Shown: piece after piece, positions 32,660-42,514 of the stretch
Layout of the letters: the number at the start of each line of letters is the position of its first letter
Position numbering within the stretch: the stretch's first letter is position 1
Notes under the pieces: generated by a model
The model's database searches: none
What the model saw: only the letters and a program-made list of their open reading frames with translations
What the model was told of the DNA's origin: nothing
Position numbers and translations under genes: made by a program
Assembly: GCF_027579695.1 (NCBI RefSeq)
Contig: NC_083583.1
Span: 24,014,599 to 24,078,598 of the forward strand
DNA from: Neoarius graeffei
Taxonomy: Eukaryota > Chordata > Actinopteri > Siluriformes > Ariidae
Length of the DNA stretch: 64,000 nucleotides
Direction of reading: 5' to 3'

Positions 32660-33640
32660 TAAGGATCTAACTTTCAGGCATGAAAACGGGTCAGGGGTGA
32701 AAAAGGTGAGAAGGGTGCGCGAGTGGTGACGTGGCCTCTGGTGTTGTTTTATTTTGTTTGGGGGGTCCTCCTCCAGAATAAATATTATAGCCTCCTTACT
32801 AAGTATACTGTATTGACATTTGCACAAGGACATACAGTAAATACATGTAGTTATAGTGAAATTATGCCCTGGAAAAAAATGTGAATAATAGAACGAAGAA
32901 AGTGGAACACACAAGGAATAGTGATCATTTTTTCCTTTTATTTGCCTGGACCACCAGTGTCTCCATGGCCCGCTTTCGCCGAGTTGCCACATGTTTCAGC
33001 CTTGCCCGCTTCTCTCCTTCAGCAGTCGGTTTCTTGGCCTGCTGAGCACTGCAAGTTGCTTGAGAGCCATACTTGCTCTGCTGCTTTTCCTCCTTGTTCA
33101 CCCTCTGCTGGTGTTTGTATGTGGCTGCTGCAGAGTTAATGTTCTTGCACAATATTCTGTCCACTTCCCCAAACTTCATGTCCTCCCTTCTAAAGAGCTG
33201 CATAGCTGTCTTCCCCCTGGACATCAGCGTGTACTTGACCGTCTGTATTGCATTAAATGTTTCCACATTCATGTTGCTACTCCTTTGATCAATTACATCA
33301 TTCATCAGACTAAATGAGGACTCAACTCTAGGTCCATGAAAGATGGAGAGGCAACACTTAACCAGTGCACCCAGGGAGGGGCACTTGTCTGGTTTGTCGA
33401 AGACATGACCCCACCACTCCATGATGCTCTCTCCCTCCTTGAAGCTGGGGATGGTCAGGTCAACACTGAACCACACAAGTTCCCTCTGGATATCCTGGTC
33501 TGCTGGCAAGAGGTACCCCAGCATACCACTCAGCCTGCCAAGATATGGAAGTACCTGCAGATTTCAGTTCTTTTTAAATCAAGGCTGAATACTTTCTTCT
33601 TTGCTGCTGTCTTTTATTAAATCAAATTTGAGACTTTTAA
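32660..33640 (-). mobile_element. hAT-like transposase C-terminal fragment
   Basis: The minus-strand frame 33524-32925 (199 residues) contains WWGHVFDKPDKCPSLGALVK, VESSFSLMNDVIDQRSSNM and TAMQLFRRED, the layout of a hAT dimerisation domain, followed by a basic tail ending ANKRKK. The N-terminal catalytic part is absent. It lies in the 3' region of the PNMA-like gypsy element. I could not define terminal repeats, so the limits are approximate. Confidence 0.55.
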
Positions 33641-33689
33641 TTTGATTTCTTTCAGCACGGACAGCACTACAAAATGGCATCTCCACTAT

Positions 33690-34338
33690 ACAGTGCCCTA
33701 TAGAGGGCTACCGCATGACGTCACCATGCCGCGAGATTTTGTTAGGCGCCATATTGGAAGACCAAGTACGTGCACTCACAATATAAAACAAAGTACGAGC
33801 GAGAGTAAAGTGACACGATGGATGATAATTCTGGTTATGTGAGTACATTACCAGCTGCAGAAAGGGCACGGTATGTGGAGAAACTGGCTGTGATTGATGG
33901 GTTTGACCCATATGATAAGACTCAGGGCAAGGGAGAATGGAAACATAAGGAGGACCTGACACCAATTCTGCCATCTGTTTGCTACCCAGGCATTGTAAAT
34001 TATTTGTTGTTTACACCCAGTGCCTACACTGCTGATGACTTGAAGGCCTACAAAGGGCTACAGGCTTACAATTATGTTGTTAGTGGCTTGGTTCGTGATA
34101 TTACAGCTGTTATTAAGAATAACCTACACATAGTTATGGCCAAGGTAATCTTGTTGATATTTATCTTTTAATAATATATCTTTTCAGTTGAAAAATTAAT
34201 ACTTTTTGCTACTATTAAGGTATCCATAATTTAGGTTAATTTATCCAAATTATACATATGTATTTATGATATATGCCTACACAACAACTATGCTTTATTT
34301 ATATAATAGGAGGGAGAGCAAGCCCCAAACCATCCTAA

Positions 34339-34370
<32 letters not shown>

Positions 34371-34745
34371 ATTGTAGAAGTCTGGGAGGCTTGCTCCTCA
34401 TACAGTTATCAACTTGGGGCCAATTTAGCATGTTTTAAATCTGAATTTCTTGCGTTTGCTTACCTCAAAGTGTCCACAGATCATGCACAGACTTATCCAT
34501 TATATCCACAGTTTTCTGCCAAGTCTCACACAGGTTTCTTTCAAGTCTACTGTTGGGCCAATAAATCATAAATAAAACAGCTCAGATTTGTTTAAGTCGT
34601 TTGCCACTGCACTTTATTCTCGTGGGTTCACATACCGCTGCCGTTATTTCCCCCTAATCATGAGTTTGTTGGTCTTCCAAAATGGCGCAGGGTCTGTTTA
34701 CTTCCGGTTTCGGGTGACGTCAGTGAAATCCCTCTATAGTGAGTA
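33690..34745 (+). mobile_element. ISL2EU-like deletion derivative
   Basis: Imperfect inverted ends of about 33 bp (ccctatagagggc ... gacgtcacc at the left; ggtgacgtc ... ccctctatag at the right, ending about 34740). Inside is one coding exon of a YqaJ-associated protein. An ATT microsatellite lies at 34339-34369. The right boundary is uncertain, because the sequence after 34740 (gtgagtagcgagcaatttcgg) looks like the end of another element. Confidence 0.6.
33818..34144 (+). pseudogene. First exon of a YqaJ-type transposon protein
   Basis: An ATG-initiated 109-codon exon (MDDNSGYVSTLPAAERARYV ... VMAK) ending at a good splice donor (AAG|GTAATC at 34144/34145). The phrases ILPSVCYPGIVNYLLFTPS, DLKAYKGLQAYNYVVSGLVRD and HIVMAKV match the N-terminal region of fish proteins with a C-terminal YqaJ exonuclease domain, carried by ISL2EU-type transposons. 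No downstream exon with the nuclease is present before the element ends, so this is a deletion product. Confidence 0.62.
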
Positions 34746-35232
34746 GCGAGCAATTTCGGACACAGGGATTGTCAAAAGACGCGCGCGCCCTCTCGAATGC
34801 TGATGTAATCAAGCCGGAAGTTTTGTTTGTTTTGATGGCAAATCAGGAAAGTTTGAAAAAAGTAGGAAATTCAGTCCGATGACTCAATCCAGCTTCCAGC
34901 GGTCTGGTCTGCACTCTGACTGATGTGTGCACACTCTGGCCAGCAGGAGAAGAGGCGCGAAATGATGCTGCTTGCCCTTCGCAGCGAGATGTACTCGTCG
35001 CTATGGCATCAATATCAAAGCAGGAGGAGGAAGCGCAAACCGGCACAGACTGTCTATGGGTGCGAAGCGACCTCCTTGCCCTTTGGGTCAATATCAAACA
35101 CCCCCCACCCCAATTTTTTTTCTCATCGGATCTACACGATTCATGTAGGTCACCCATTTTGGTTTCAAAATGGCGAATTTCGCCAAAAGGTGAGGGATTT
35201 TCATGCATGAACTTTATTGAGACCCATGATTT
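34746..35232. other. Unassigned interval before the right gypsy LTR
   Basis: Mixed sequence with a GC-rich patch (about 34775-34800, gacgcgcgcgccc). Overlapping short open frames on both strands show no family resemblance. It may be another non-autonomous DNA element. Confidence 0.4.
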
Positions 35233-35631
35233 AAGGGGGGAGGGTGTAACCCACCTTAAAATTGGTTACTAAAGGCAATTCCAATATAAGTTGTGCCAAA
35301 GTATTTCAAGTAAAAAAACAAAACAAAAACAAAACTAAGAAGGAACCAGAAGGAAACAAATTTAATTGCATATATTTTATTTGTATTTCATTATCTTGTA
35401 GTCTAGTTAAAAGTAAACATTTTCTGGAAGTCTTTTATTTTGATGTAACTTCCTGTAAGGGGGACTTTTTTTTTTTCTCATTCTCCGATACACTCAAGAC
35501 ACATGTAAGAAGCGCAGCTGAAGCATACTGATCTGTAAAGAAATGTAAAGTGGAAACTTTTGATTATTTCGAAGCATATTGAATGAAAATATGTTTATTT
35601 TTCAAGACTGTATCACTATTGGGTGTTCTGA

Positions 35632-36250
35632 AGGAGAAGACGAAGGAGATTGTTGTGGACTTCAGGAGAGCGCACACCCAGCATGCTTCACTATCTATCG
35701 ATGGTGCTGCAGTGGAGAGGGTGAGCAGCACCAAGTTTCTGGGTGTGCACATCTCTGAAGACCTGTCCTGGAGCAACAACACTGCATCACTGGCCAAAAA
35801 AGCCCAACAGCGTCTGTACTTCCTCCGCAAACTAAAGAGAGCAAGAGTCCCGGCCACCATCATGCACACATTCTACAGAGGCACCATCGAGAACATCCTG
35901 ACCAGCTGCATCACCGTGTGGCACGGCGCCTGCACCGTGTCCTGCTGCAAGACTCTGCAGCGCATCGTGAGAGCAGCTGAGAGGATCATTGGTGTGTCTC
36001 TCTTCCTTCTCTATCGGATATCTATAACTCCCGCCTCACCCGCAAAGCCATCAGGATTGCAGGTGACCACACCCACCCATCTCACAGCCTCTTCAGTCTG
36101 CTGCCATCGGGGAGGAGACTGCGGAGTCTCCGGGCCAAAACCAGCAGGCTCAAGGACAGTTTCTTTCACCAGGCGGTCAGGAGGCTCAACTCCCTCCCTG
36201 TTCTGCCCATCCCCCCTCTGCCCCCTGCCACAGATTCTGCTTGCACACCC
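35632..36250 (+). pseudogene. Rex1-type LINE ORF2 C-terminal fragment
   Basis: The frame reads KEIVVDFRRAHTQHA, VSSTKFLGVHISEDLSWSNN, KKAQQRLYFLRKLKRARVP, CITVWHGACTVSCCKTLQ and VRAAERIIGVSL. A frameshift near 36005 displaces the rest (SHSLFSLLPSGRRLRSL in another frame). It is the same protein region as in the LINE at 27641-28735 but of a different subfamily. Confidence 0.8.
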
Positions 36251-36484
36251 CCCTGCCCCCCCTTCAGCATCTAACATGTCACTCTCACAGTCCCCCCCCC
36301 CCAACACACACACATATCAACGTTCATTAACTCACTGAACTCAGGGACTGCACATTTCACTTTACCTCGCTCATTTGCACTATTCCACACTACCTCACCT
36401 TAACAGTTATAAGTTTATTGTTTATACTGCTTATTTCATGTTTACCTGCTAGACCTCAAGTGCCCTTGACTGTTTCTTTGCTCC

Positions 36485-36488
<4 letters not shown>

Positions 36489-36573
<85 letters not shown>
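36489..36573. repeat. (GT)n(AT)n microsatellite
   Basis: About 14 GT units followed by about 27 AT units, the target into which two Tc1 elements inserted; the remainder continues at 39793. Confidence 0.92.
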
Positions 36574-36583
<10 letters not shown>

Positions 36584-36592
36584 AGTGGTGCT

Positions 36593-38184
36593 TGAAAGTT
36601 TGTGAACCCTTTAGAATTTTCTATATTTCTGCATAAATATGACCTAAAACATCATCAGATTTTCACACAAGTCCTAAAAGTAAATAAAGAGAACCCAGTT
36701 AAACAAATGAGACAAAAATATTATACTTGGTCATTTATTTATTGAGGAAAATGATCCAATATAACATATCTGTGAGTGGCAAAAGTATGTGAACCTTTGC
36801 TTTCAGTATCTGGTGTGATCCCCTTGTGCAGCAATAACTGCAACTAAACGTTTGCGGTAACTGTTGATCAGTCCTGCACACCGGCTTGGAGGAATTTTAG
36901 CCCATTCCTCCATACAGAAAAGCTTCAACTCTGGGATGTTGGTGGGTTTCCTCACATGAATTGCTCGCTTCAGGTCCTTCCACAACATTTCCATTGGATT
37001 AAGGTCAGGACTTTGACTTGGCCATTCCAAAACATTAACTTTTATTCTTCTTTAACCATTCTTTGGTAGAATGACTTGTGTGCTTAGTTGTCTTGCTGCA
37101 TGACCCACCTTCTCTTGAGATTCAGTTCATGGACAGATGTCCTGACATTTTCCTTTCGAATTTGCTGGTATAATTCAGAATTCATTGTTCCATCAATGAT
37201 GGCAAGCTGTCCTGGCCCAGATGCAGTAAAACAGGCCCAAACCATAATACTACCACCACCATGTTTCACAGATGGGATAAGGTTCTTCTGCTGGAATGCA
37301 GTGTTTTTCTTTCTCCAAACATAACGCTTATCATTTAAACCAAAAAGTTCTATTTTGGTCTCATCCGTCCACAAAACAGTTTTCCAACAGCCTTCTGGCT
37401 TGTCCACGTGATCTTTTGCAAACTGCAGATGAGCAGCAATGTTCTTTTTGGAGAACAGCGGCTTTCTCCTTGCAACTCTGCCATGCACACCATTGTTGTT
37501 CAGTGTTCTCCTGATGGTGGACTCATGAACATTAACATTAGCCAATGTGAGAGAGGTCTTCAGTTGCTTAGAAGTTACCCTGGGGTCCTTTGTGACCGTG
37601 CCAACTATTACACGCCTTGCTCTTGGAGTGATCTTTGTTGGTCGACCACTCCTGGGGAGGGTAACAATGGTCTTGAATTTCCTCCATTTGTACACAATCT
37701 GTCTGACTGTGGATTGGTGGAGTCCAAACTCTTTAGAGATGGTTTTGTAACCTTTTCCAGCCTGAGGAGCATCAACAACGCTTTTTCTGAGGTTCTCAGA
37801 AATCTCCTTTGCTCGTGCCATGATACACTTCCACAAACATGTGTTGTGAAGATCAGACTTTGATCCCTGTTCTTTAAATAAAACAGGGTGCCCACTCACT
37901 CCTGATTGTCATCTCACTGATTGAAAACACCCGACTCTAATTTCACCTTCAAATTAACTGCAAATCCTAGAGGTTCACATACTTTTGCCACTCACTGATA
38001 TGTAATATTGGATCATTTTCCTCAATGAATAAATGACCAGGTATAATATTTTTGTCTCATTTGTTTAACTGGGTTCTCTTTATCTACTTTTAGGACTTAT
38101 GTGAAAATCTGATGATGTTTTAGGTCATATTTATGCAGAAACATAGAAAATTCTAAAGGGTTCACAAACTTTCAAGCACCACTG
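36593..38184 (-). mobile_element. Tc1-like transposon A, long TIRs
   Basis: 1592 bp, flanked by TA (36591-36592; 38185-38186). The inverted repeats are about 210 bp, from CAGTGGTGCTTGAAAG to the internal repeat near 36800, containing the outer and inner direct repeats typical of the IR/DR class. The same family recurs at 60011-61535. Confidence 0.92.
36803..37821 (-). pseudogene. Tc1-like transposase, inactivated
   Basis: Begins at an ATG at 37821 (MARAKEISENLRKSVVDA). It keeps the paired helix-turn-helix (GYKTISKEFGLHQSTVRQIV), the GRPR-like linker (SGRPTKITPRA) and the first catalytic Asp (VLWTDETKIELFG). After RWVMQQDN a stop occurs where DPKH-type residues should follow; another stop lies about 15 codons on. 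The C-terminal part resumes with SPDLNPMEMLWKDLKR (catalytic Glu). Confidence 0.9.
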
Positions 38185-38188
38185 TATA

Positions 38189-39790
38189 CAACCCCGATTC
38201 CAAAAAAGTTGGGACAAAGTACAAATTGTAAATAAAAACGGAATGCAGTAATTTACAAGTCTCAAAAACTGATATTGTATTCACAATAGAACATAGACAA
38301 CATATCAGATGTCGAAAGTGAGACATTTTGAAATTTCATGCCAAATATTGGCTCATTTGAAATTTCATGACAGCAACACATCTCAAAAAAGTTGGGACAG
38401 GAGCAATAAGAGGCTGGAAAAGTTAAAGGTACAATAAAGGAACAGCTGGAGGACCAAATTGCAACTCATTAGGTCAATTGGCAATAGGTCATTAACATGA
38501 CTGAGTATAAAAAGAGCGTCTTGGAGTGGCAGCGGCTCTCAGAAGTAAAGATGGGAAGAGGATCACCAATCCCCCTAATTCTGCGCCGACAAATAGTGGA
38601 GCAATATCAGAAAGGAGTTCGACAGTGTAAAATTGCAAAGAGTTTGAACATATCATCTACAGTGCATAATATCATCAAAAGATTAAGAGAATCTGGAAGA
38701 ATCTCTGTGCGTAAGGGTCAAGGCCGGAAAACCATACTGGGTACCCGTGATCTTCAGGCCCTTAGACGGCACTGCATCACATACAGGCATGCTTCTGTAT
38801 TGGAAATCACAAAATGGGCTCAGGAATATTTCCAGAGAACATTATCTGTGAACACAATTCACCGTGCCATCCGCCGTTGCCAGCTAAAACTCTATAGTTC
38901 AAAGAAGAAGGCGTATCTAAACATGATCCAGAAGCGCAGACGTCTTCTCTGGGCCAAGGCTCATTTAAAATGGACTGTGGCAAAGTGGAAAACTGTTCTG
39001 TGGTCAGACGAATCAAAATTTGAAGTTCTTTATGGAAATCAAGGACGCCATGTCATTCAGACTAAAGAGGAGAAGGACGACCCAAGTTGTTATCAGTGCT
39101 CAGTTCAAAAGCCTGCATCTCTGATGGTATGGGGTTGCATTAGTGCGTGTGGCATGGGGAGCTTACACATCTGGAAAGACACCATCAATGCTGAAAGGTA
39201 TATCCAGGTTCTAGAGCAACATATGCTCCCATCCAGACGATGTCTCTTTCAGGGAAGACCTTGCATTTTCCAACATGACAATGCCAAACCACATACTGCA
39301 TCAATTACAACATCATGGCTGTGTAGAAGAAGGGTCCGGGTACTGAACTGGCCAGCCTGCAGTCCAGATCTTTCACCCATAGAAAACATTTGGCGCATCA
39401 TAAAACGGAAGATACGACAGAAAAGACCTAAGACAGTTGAACAACTAGAATCCTACATTAGACAAGAATGGGTTAACATTCCTATCCCTAAACTTGAGCA
39501 ACTTGTCTCCTCAGTCCCCAGACGTTTACAGACTGTTGTAAAGAGAAAAGGAGATGTCTCACAGTGGTAAACATGGCCTTGTCCCAACTTTTTTGAGATG
39601 TGTTGTTGTCATGAAATTTAAAATCACCTAATTTTTCTCTTTAAATGATACATTTTCTCAGTTTAAACATTTGATATGTCATCTATGTTCTATTCTGAAT
39701 AAAATATCAAATTTTGAAACTTCCACATCATTGCATTCCGTTTTTATTTACAATTTGTACTTTGTCCCAACTTTTTTGGAATCGGGGTTG
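38189..39790 (+). mobile_element. Tc1-like transposon B, apparently intact
   Basis: 1602 bp with inverted ends CAACCCCGATTCCAAAAAAG and its complement, flanked by TA (38187-38188; 39791-39792). It directly abuts element A in the same TA repeat. A truncated relative lies at 10625-15767. Confidence 0.93.
38551..39570 (+). CDS. Tc1-family DD34E transposase
   Basis: 339 residues, the normal length for the family, with no stop. N-terminal paired-type DNA-binding region (residues ~1-110: LRRQIVEQYQKGVRQCKIAK, GRISVRKGQGRK), then the catalytic triad D153 (LWSDESKFEV), D243 (FQHDNAKPHTA) and E278 (SPDLSPIENIW), with 34 residues between the second and third, i.e. DD34E. The glycine-rich box is reduced (LMVWGCISACGMGSLHIW). 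An upstream in-frame ATG at 38497 exists, but MGRGSP aligns best as the start. It cuts and inserts at TA. Whether it is active cannot be told from sequence; a residue such as the WLCRR segment may be altered. Confidence 0.9.
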   Translation: MGRGSPIPLILRRQIVEQYQKGVRQCKIAKSLNISSTVHNIIKRLRESGRISVRKGQGRKTILGTRDLQALRRHCITYRHASVLEITKWAQEYFQRTLSVNTIHRAIRRCQLKLYSSKKKAYLNMIQKRRRLLWAKAHLKWTVAKWKTVLWSDESKFEVLYGNQGRHVIQTKEEKDDPSCYQCSVQKPASLMVWGCISACGMGSLHIWKDTINAERYIQVLEQHMLPSRRCLFQGRPCIFQHDNAKPHTASITTSWLCRRRVRVLNWPACSPDLSPIENIWRIIKRKIRQKRPKTVEQLESYIRQEWVNIPIPKLEQLVSSVPRRLQTVVKRKGDVSQW

Positions 39791-39792
39791 TA

Positions 39793-39796
39793 TATA

Positions 39797-39860
<64 letters not shown>
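39793..39860. repeat. (TG)n(TA)n microsatellite
   Basis: The right remainder of the repeat that received the two Tc1 elements, followed by a short TG run near 39871. Confidence 0.9.
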
Positions 39861-39870
<10 letters not shown>

Positions 39871-40164
39871 AGTGTGTGTGTGTGTATATACTGTATGTTT
39901 AGTCTATGTCTAGTTCTTATCTAGTGTTTATACTGTTTGTATTGTTTATTCTCAATTACTCTATTTTCTATTTATTGCATTGCCTGTTTGCACTGTCTGC
40001 CCCTATGTCTTATTGTTTATTTAGTCTATGTCTAGTTCTTATCTAGAGTGTTTATACTGTTTGTGTTGTTTATTTCAATTATTCTATTTTTTATTTATTG
40101 CATTGCCTGTTTGTACCATGGGTCAGAGAGGACTGATATTTCATCTGTGCTGTATGTCGAGCAT

Positions 40165-40540
40165 CTCATCTCATCTCATTATCTCTAGCCGCTTTATCCT
40201 TCTACAGGGTCGCAGGCAAGCTGGAGCCTATCCCAGCTGACTACGGGCGAAAGGCGGGGTACACCCTGGACAAGTCGCCAGGTCATCACAGGGCTGACAC
40301 ATAGACACAGACAACCATTCACACTCACATTCACACCTACGGTCAATTTAGAGTCACCAGTTAACCTAACCTGCATGTCTTTGGACTGTGGGGGAAACCG
40401 GAGCACCCGGAGGAAACCCACGCGGACACGGGGAGAACATGCAAACTCCACACAGAAAGGCCCTCGCCGGCCCCGGGGCTCGAACCCAGGACCTTCTTGC
40501 TGTGAGGCGACAGCGCTAACCACTACACCACCGTGCCGCC
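40165..40540 (-). mobile_element. tRNA-derived SINE, Mermaid-like, copy 5
   Basis: Perfect 12-bp duplication tatgtcgagcat at 40153-40164 and 40541-40552. It lies in the 3' UTR of the Rex1 LINE. Confidence 0.93.
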
Positions 40541-41374
40541 TATGTCGAGCATGTATACCATATTTGACAATAAAGTTGACTTGACTTTTTTTTTTTGGTT
40601 GTTCCTCGAGAACTCCGATTGGGTTTTTTTCTATGGATGAGTTTCGATGGTGAGTCAGTCCCACTGGATCCTGAGTGAACTCTATACACTGGTTTGAAGA
40701 ACCTGGGACCCTTGGATTTTAAAGATCAACGTAGTCTACACCACATGATACAGATAAGCAGGAACCTCACTCTCTTGCGCGAACATTGGTCACACTTTCA
40801 CGCAATAACTACCTGGGTAGAGACATTTTTTCTACTTTATTTGTTACTTTGAAAGAGCTCTCTTTTTTTTTATTTGTGTTAATTTTTGATACTCGCTGAA
40901 CAGTGGTATTTTGTAACTCTGAATTTTGTTAATCAAGTTGTATAATTTGTTCATATATTTACAGTAGTTAATTTGTCAATTCACTCCCCCTCAACCGGAC
41001 CTAGTCCACGTTAGCAGACCACTCGTTACATATAAGTTTAAACTGAGTGAAGGTGCTACACATCTTATTTGATGTTTTGTGACAAGCATGGACTTTGTGT
41101 GCTGCAGTTATAACATTTTGTTGGAGATAGATTCATTCTACAAGACAAGAGTCTAATGACACTCCTCTCTTAGAGCACCTTCACCATTTTGGACTTTTTC
41201 TCACACAACATTGTTAAGCAGCTCCACATGCTTGGAGCAAAATGTCAAGATTAACTCACGTATCTCTATTAGTGACACAAAGGGAGGAATTATGACATCC
41301 AACCCGCTCAGTCTGCTCATGGACATCTTGATTCTTCTAAAGAGCTTTAATATACAAACATGCAGTGGTAATAC

Positions 41375-41714
41375 GGGTGGCATGGTGGTGTAGTGGTTAG
41401 TGCTGTCGCCTCACAGCAAGAAGGTCCGGGTTTGAGCCCCGTGGCCGGTGAGGGCCTTTCTGTGTGGAGTTTGCATGCTGTCCACGTGGGTTTCCTCCGG
41501 GTGCTCCAGTTTCCCCCCCAGCCCAAAGACATGCAGGTTAGGTTAACTGGTGACTCTAAATTGACCGGGAGTGTGAATGGTTGTCAGCCCTGTGATGACC
41601 TGGTGACTTGTCCAGGGTGTACCCCACCTTTCGCCCGTAGTCAGCTGGGATAGGCTCCAGCTTGCCTGCGACCCTGTAGAACAAGATAAAGCGGCTAGAG
41701 ATAATGAGATGAGA
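41375..41714 (+). mobile_element. tRNA-derived SINE, Mermaid-like, copy 6
   Basis: Perfect 12-bp duplication cagtggtaatac at 41363-41374 and 41715-41726. The body is shortened, lacking part of the 'gtgtctatgtgtcagc' stretch. The interval 41062-41362 shows no gene. Confidence 0.92.
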
Positions 41715-42000
41715 CAGTGGTAATACATGAGTACAGAGCTTTGATATTTAGATTAGATTCAATTCACTTTATTCAGCCCACATCGGGGAAATTCACATGT
41801 TACAGTAGCAAGAAAATGTCAAACAGATAACAAATAAAACTGAAATAAAAATTAGACAAACGAAGGATTAAATACAGAGGACTATTTGCATTATCTACCG
41901 TGAAAAAGTATAGAAAAATTGCCTTATTGAGAGGCTCGGAAAAACTGCACATTACAGGTAGACTCTGTATATATACACACATATATACATTAATATTTAT

Positions 42001-42361
42001 CTCATCTCATTATCTCTAGCCGCTTTATCCTGTTCTACAGGGTTGCAGGCAAGCTGGAGCCTATCCCAGCTGACTACGGGCAAAAGGCAGGGTACACCCT
42101 GGACAAGTTGCCAGGTCATCACAGGGCTGACACATAGACACAGACAACCATTCACACTCACAGTCAATTTAGAGTCACCAGTTAACCTAACCTGCATGTC
42201 TTTGGACTGTGGGGGAAACCGGAGCACCCGGAGGAAACCCACGCGGATACGGGGAGAACATGCAAACTCCGCACAGAAAGGCCCTCGCCGGCCACGGGGC
42301 TCGAACCCGGATCTTCTTGCTGTGAGGCGACAGCACTAACCACTACACCACCGTGCCACCC
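42001..42361 (-). mobile_element. tRNA-derived SINE, Mermaid-like, copy 7
   Basis: Full-length SINE in reverse. The flanks are AT-rich (taatatttat / taaataatat), so the target duplication is not clean. It lies in the Rex1 LINE 3' UTR. Confidence 0.85.
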
Positions 42362-42514
42362 TAAATAATATATAAGTATGCATAAAAATAGTTTAAGGCC
42401 TGTATTATTGCACATAATAATTGCATCGATGAGAGATGGCAGAGGTAGTAGTGGTGAAGTAGTGCAAATATAATGACAAACAGGTTATTGGTGCTACATT
42501 ACAAGTTGTGGGTG

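Larger units (their letters stand above)
35632..40590 (+). mobile_element. 5'-truncated Rex1-type LINE with two Tc1 elements and a SINE inside
   Basis: Starts in the post-RT region of ORF2 and ends 'gacaataaagttgacttgac' followed by a T run. The 3' UTR contains a GT/TA microsatellite (36489-36573; 39793-39860) that hosts the two Tc1 elements, and a duplicated phrase 'tagtctatgtctagttcttatctag' (about 39900 and 40022). Confidence 0.8.
16583..41060 (+). mobile_element. Large decayed Ty3/gypsy element with PNMA-like gag, heavily nested
   Basis: LTR sequence begins TGTAACCC at 16583 and ends GCTACA at 17796. The right LTR starts at 35245 after a purine tract (aaggggggaggg, 35233-35244) and, after a 5-kb LINE insertion, ends at 41060. 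A 4-bp target duplication, catc, fits both edges (16579-16582; 41061-41064). Between the LTRs, in plus orientation, are a PNMA-like gag, protease/RT, RNase H, integrase and an acidic C-terminal tail, separated by an L2 LINE, a Rex1 LINE, a palindrome and DNA-transposon pieces. Several stops and frameshifts make it inactive. The vertebrate PNMA genes are known to derive from gag of this gypsy lineage (Gypsy12-type elements in fish). Confidence 0.82.
35245..41060 (+). repeat. 3' LTR of the PNMA-like gypsy element, split by a LINE
   Basis: LTR sequence occupies 35245-35631 and about 40600-41060. The polypurine tract at 35233-35244 immediately precedes it. The gap is filled by the Rex1 LINE with its two Tc1 elements and a SINE. 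Confidence 0.87.
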
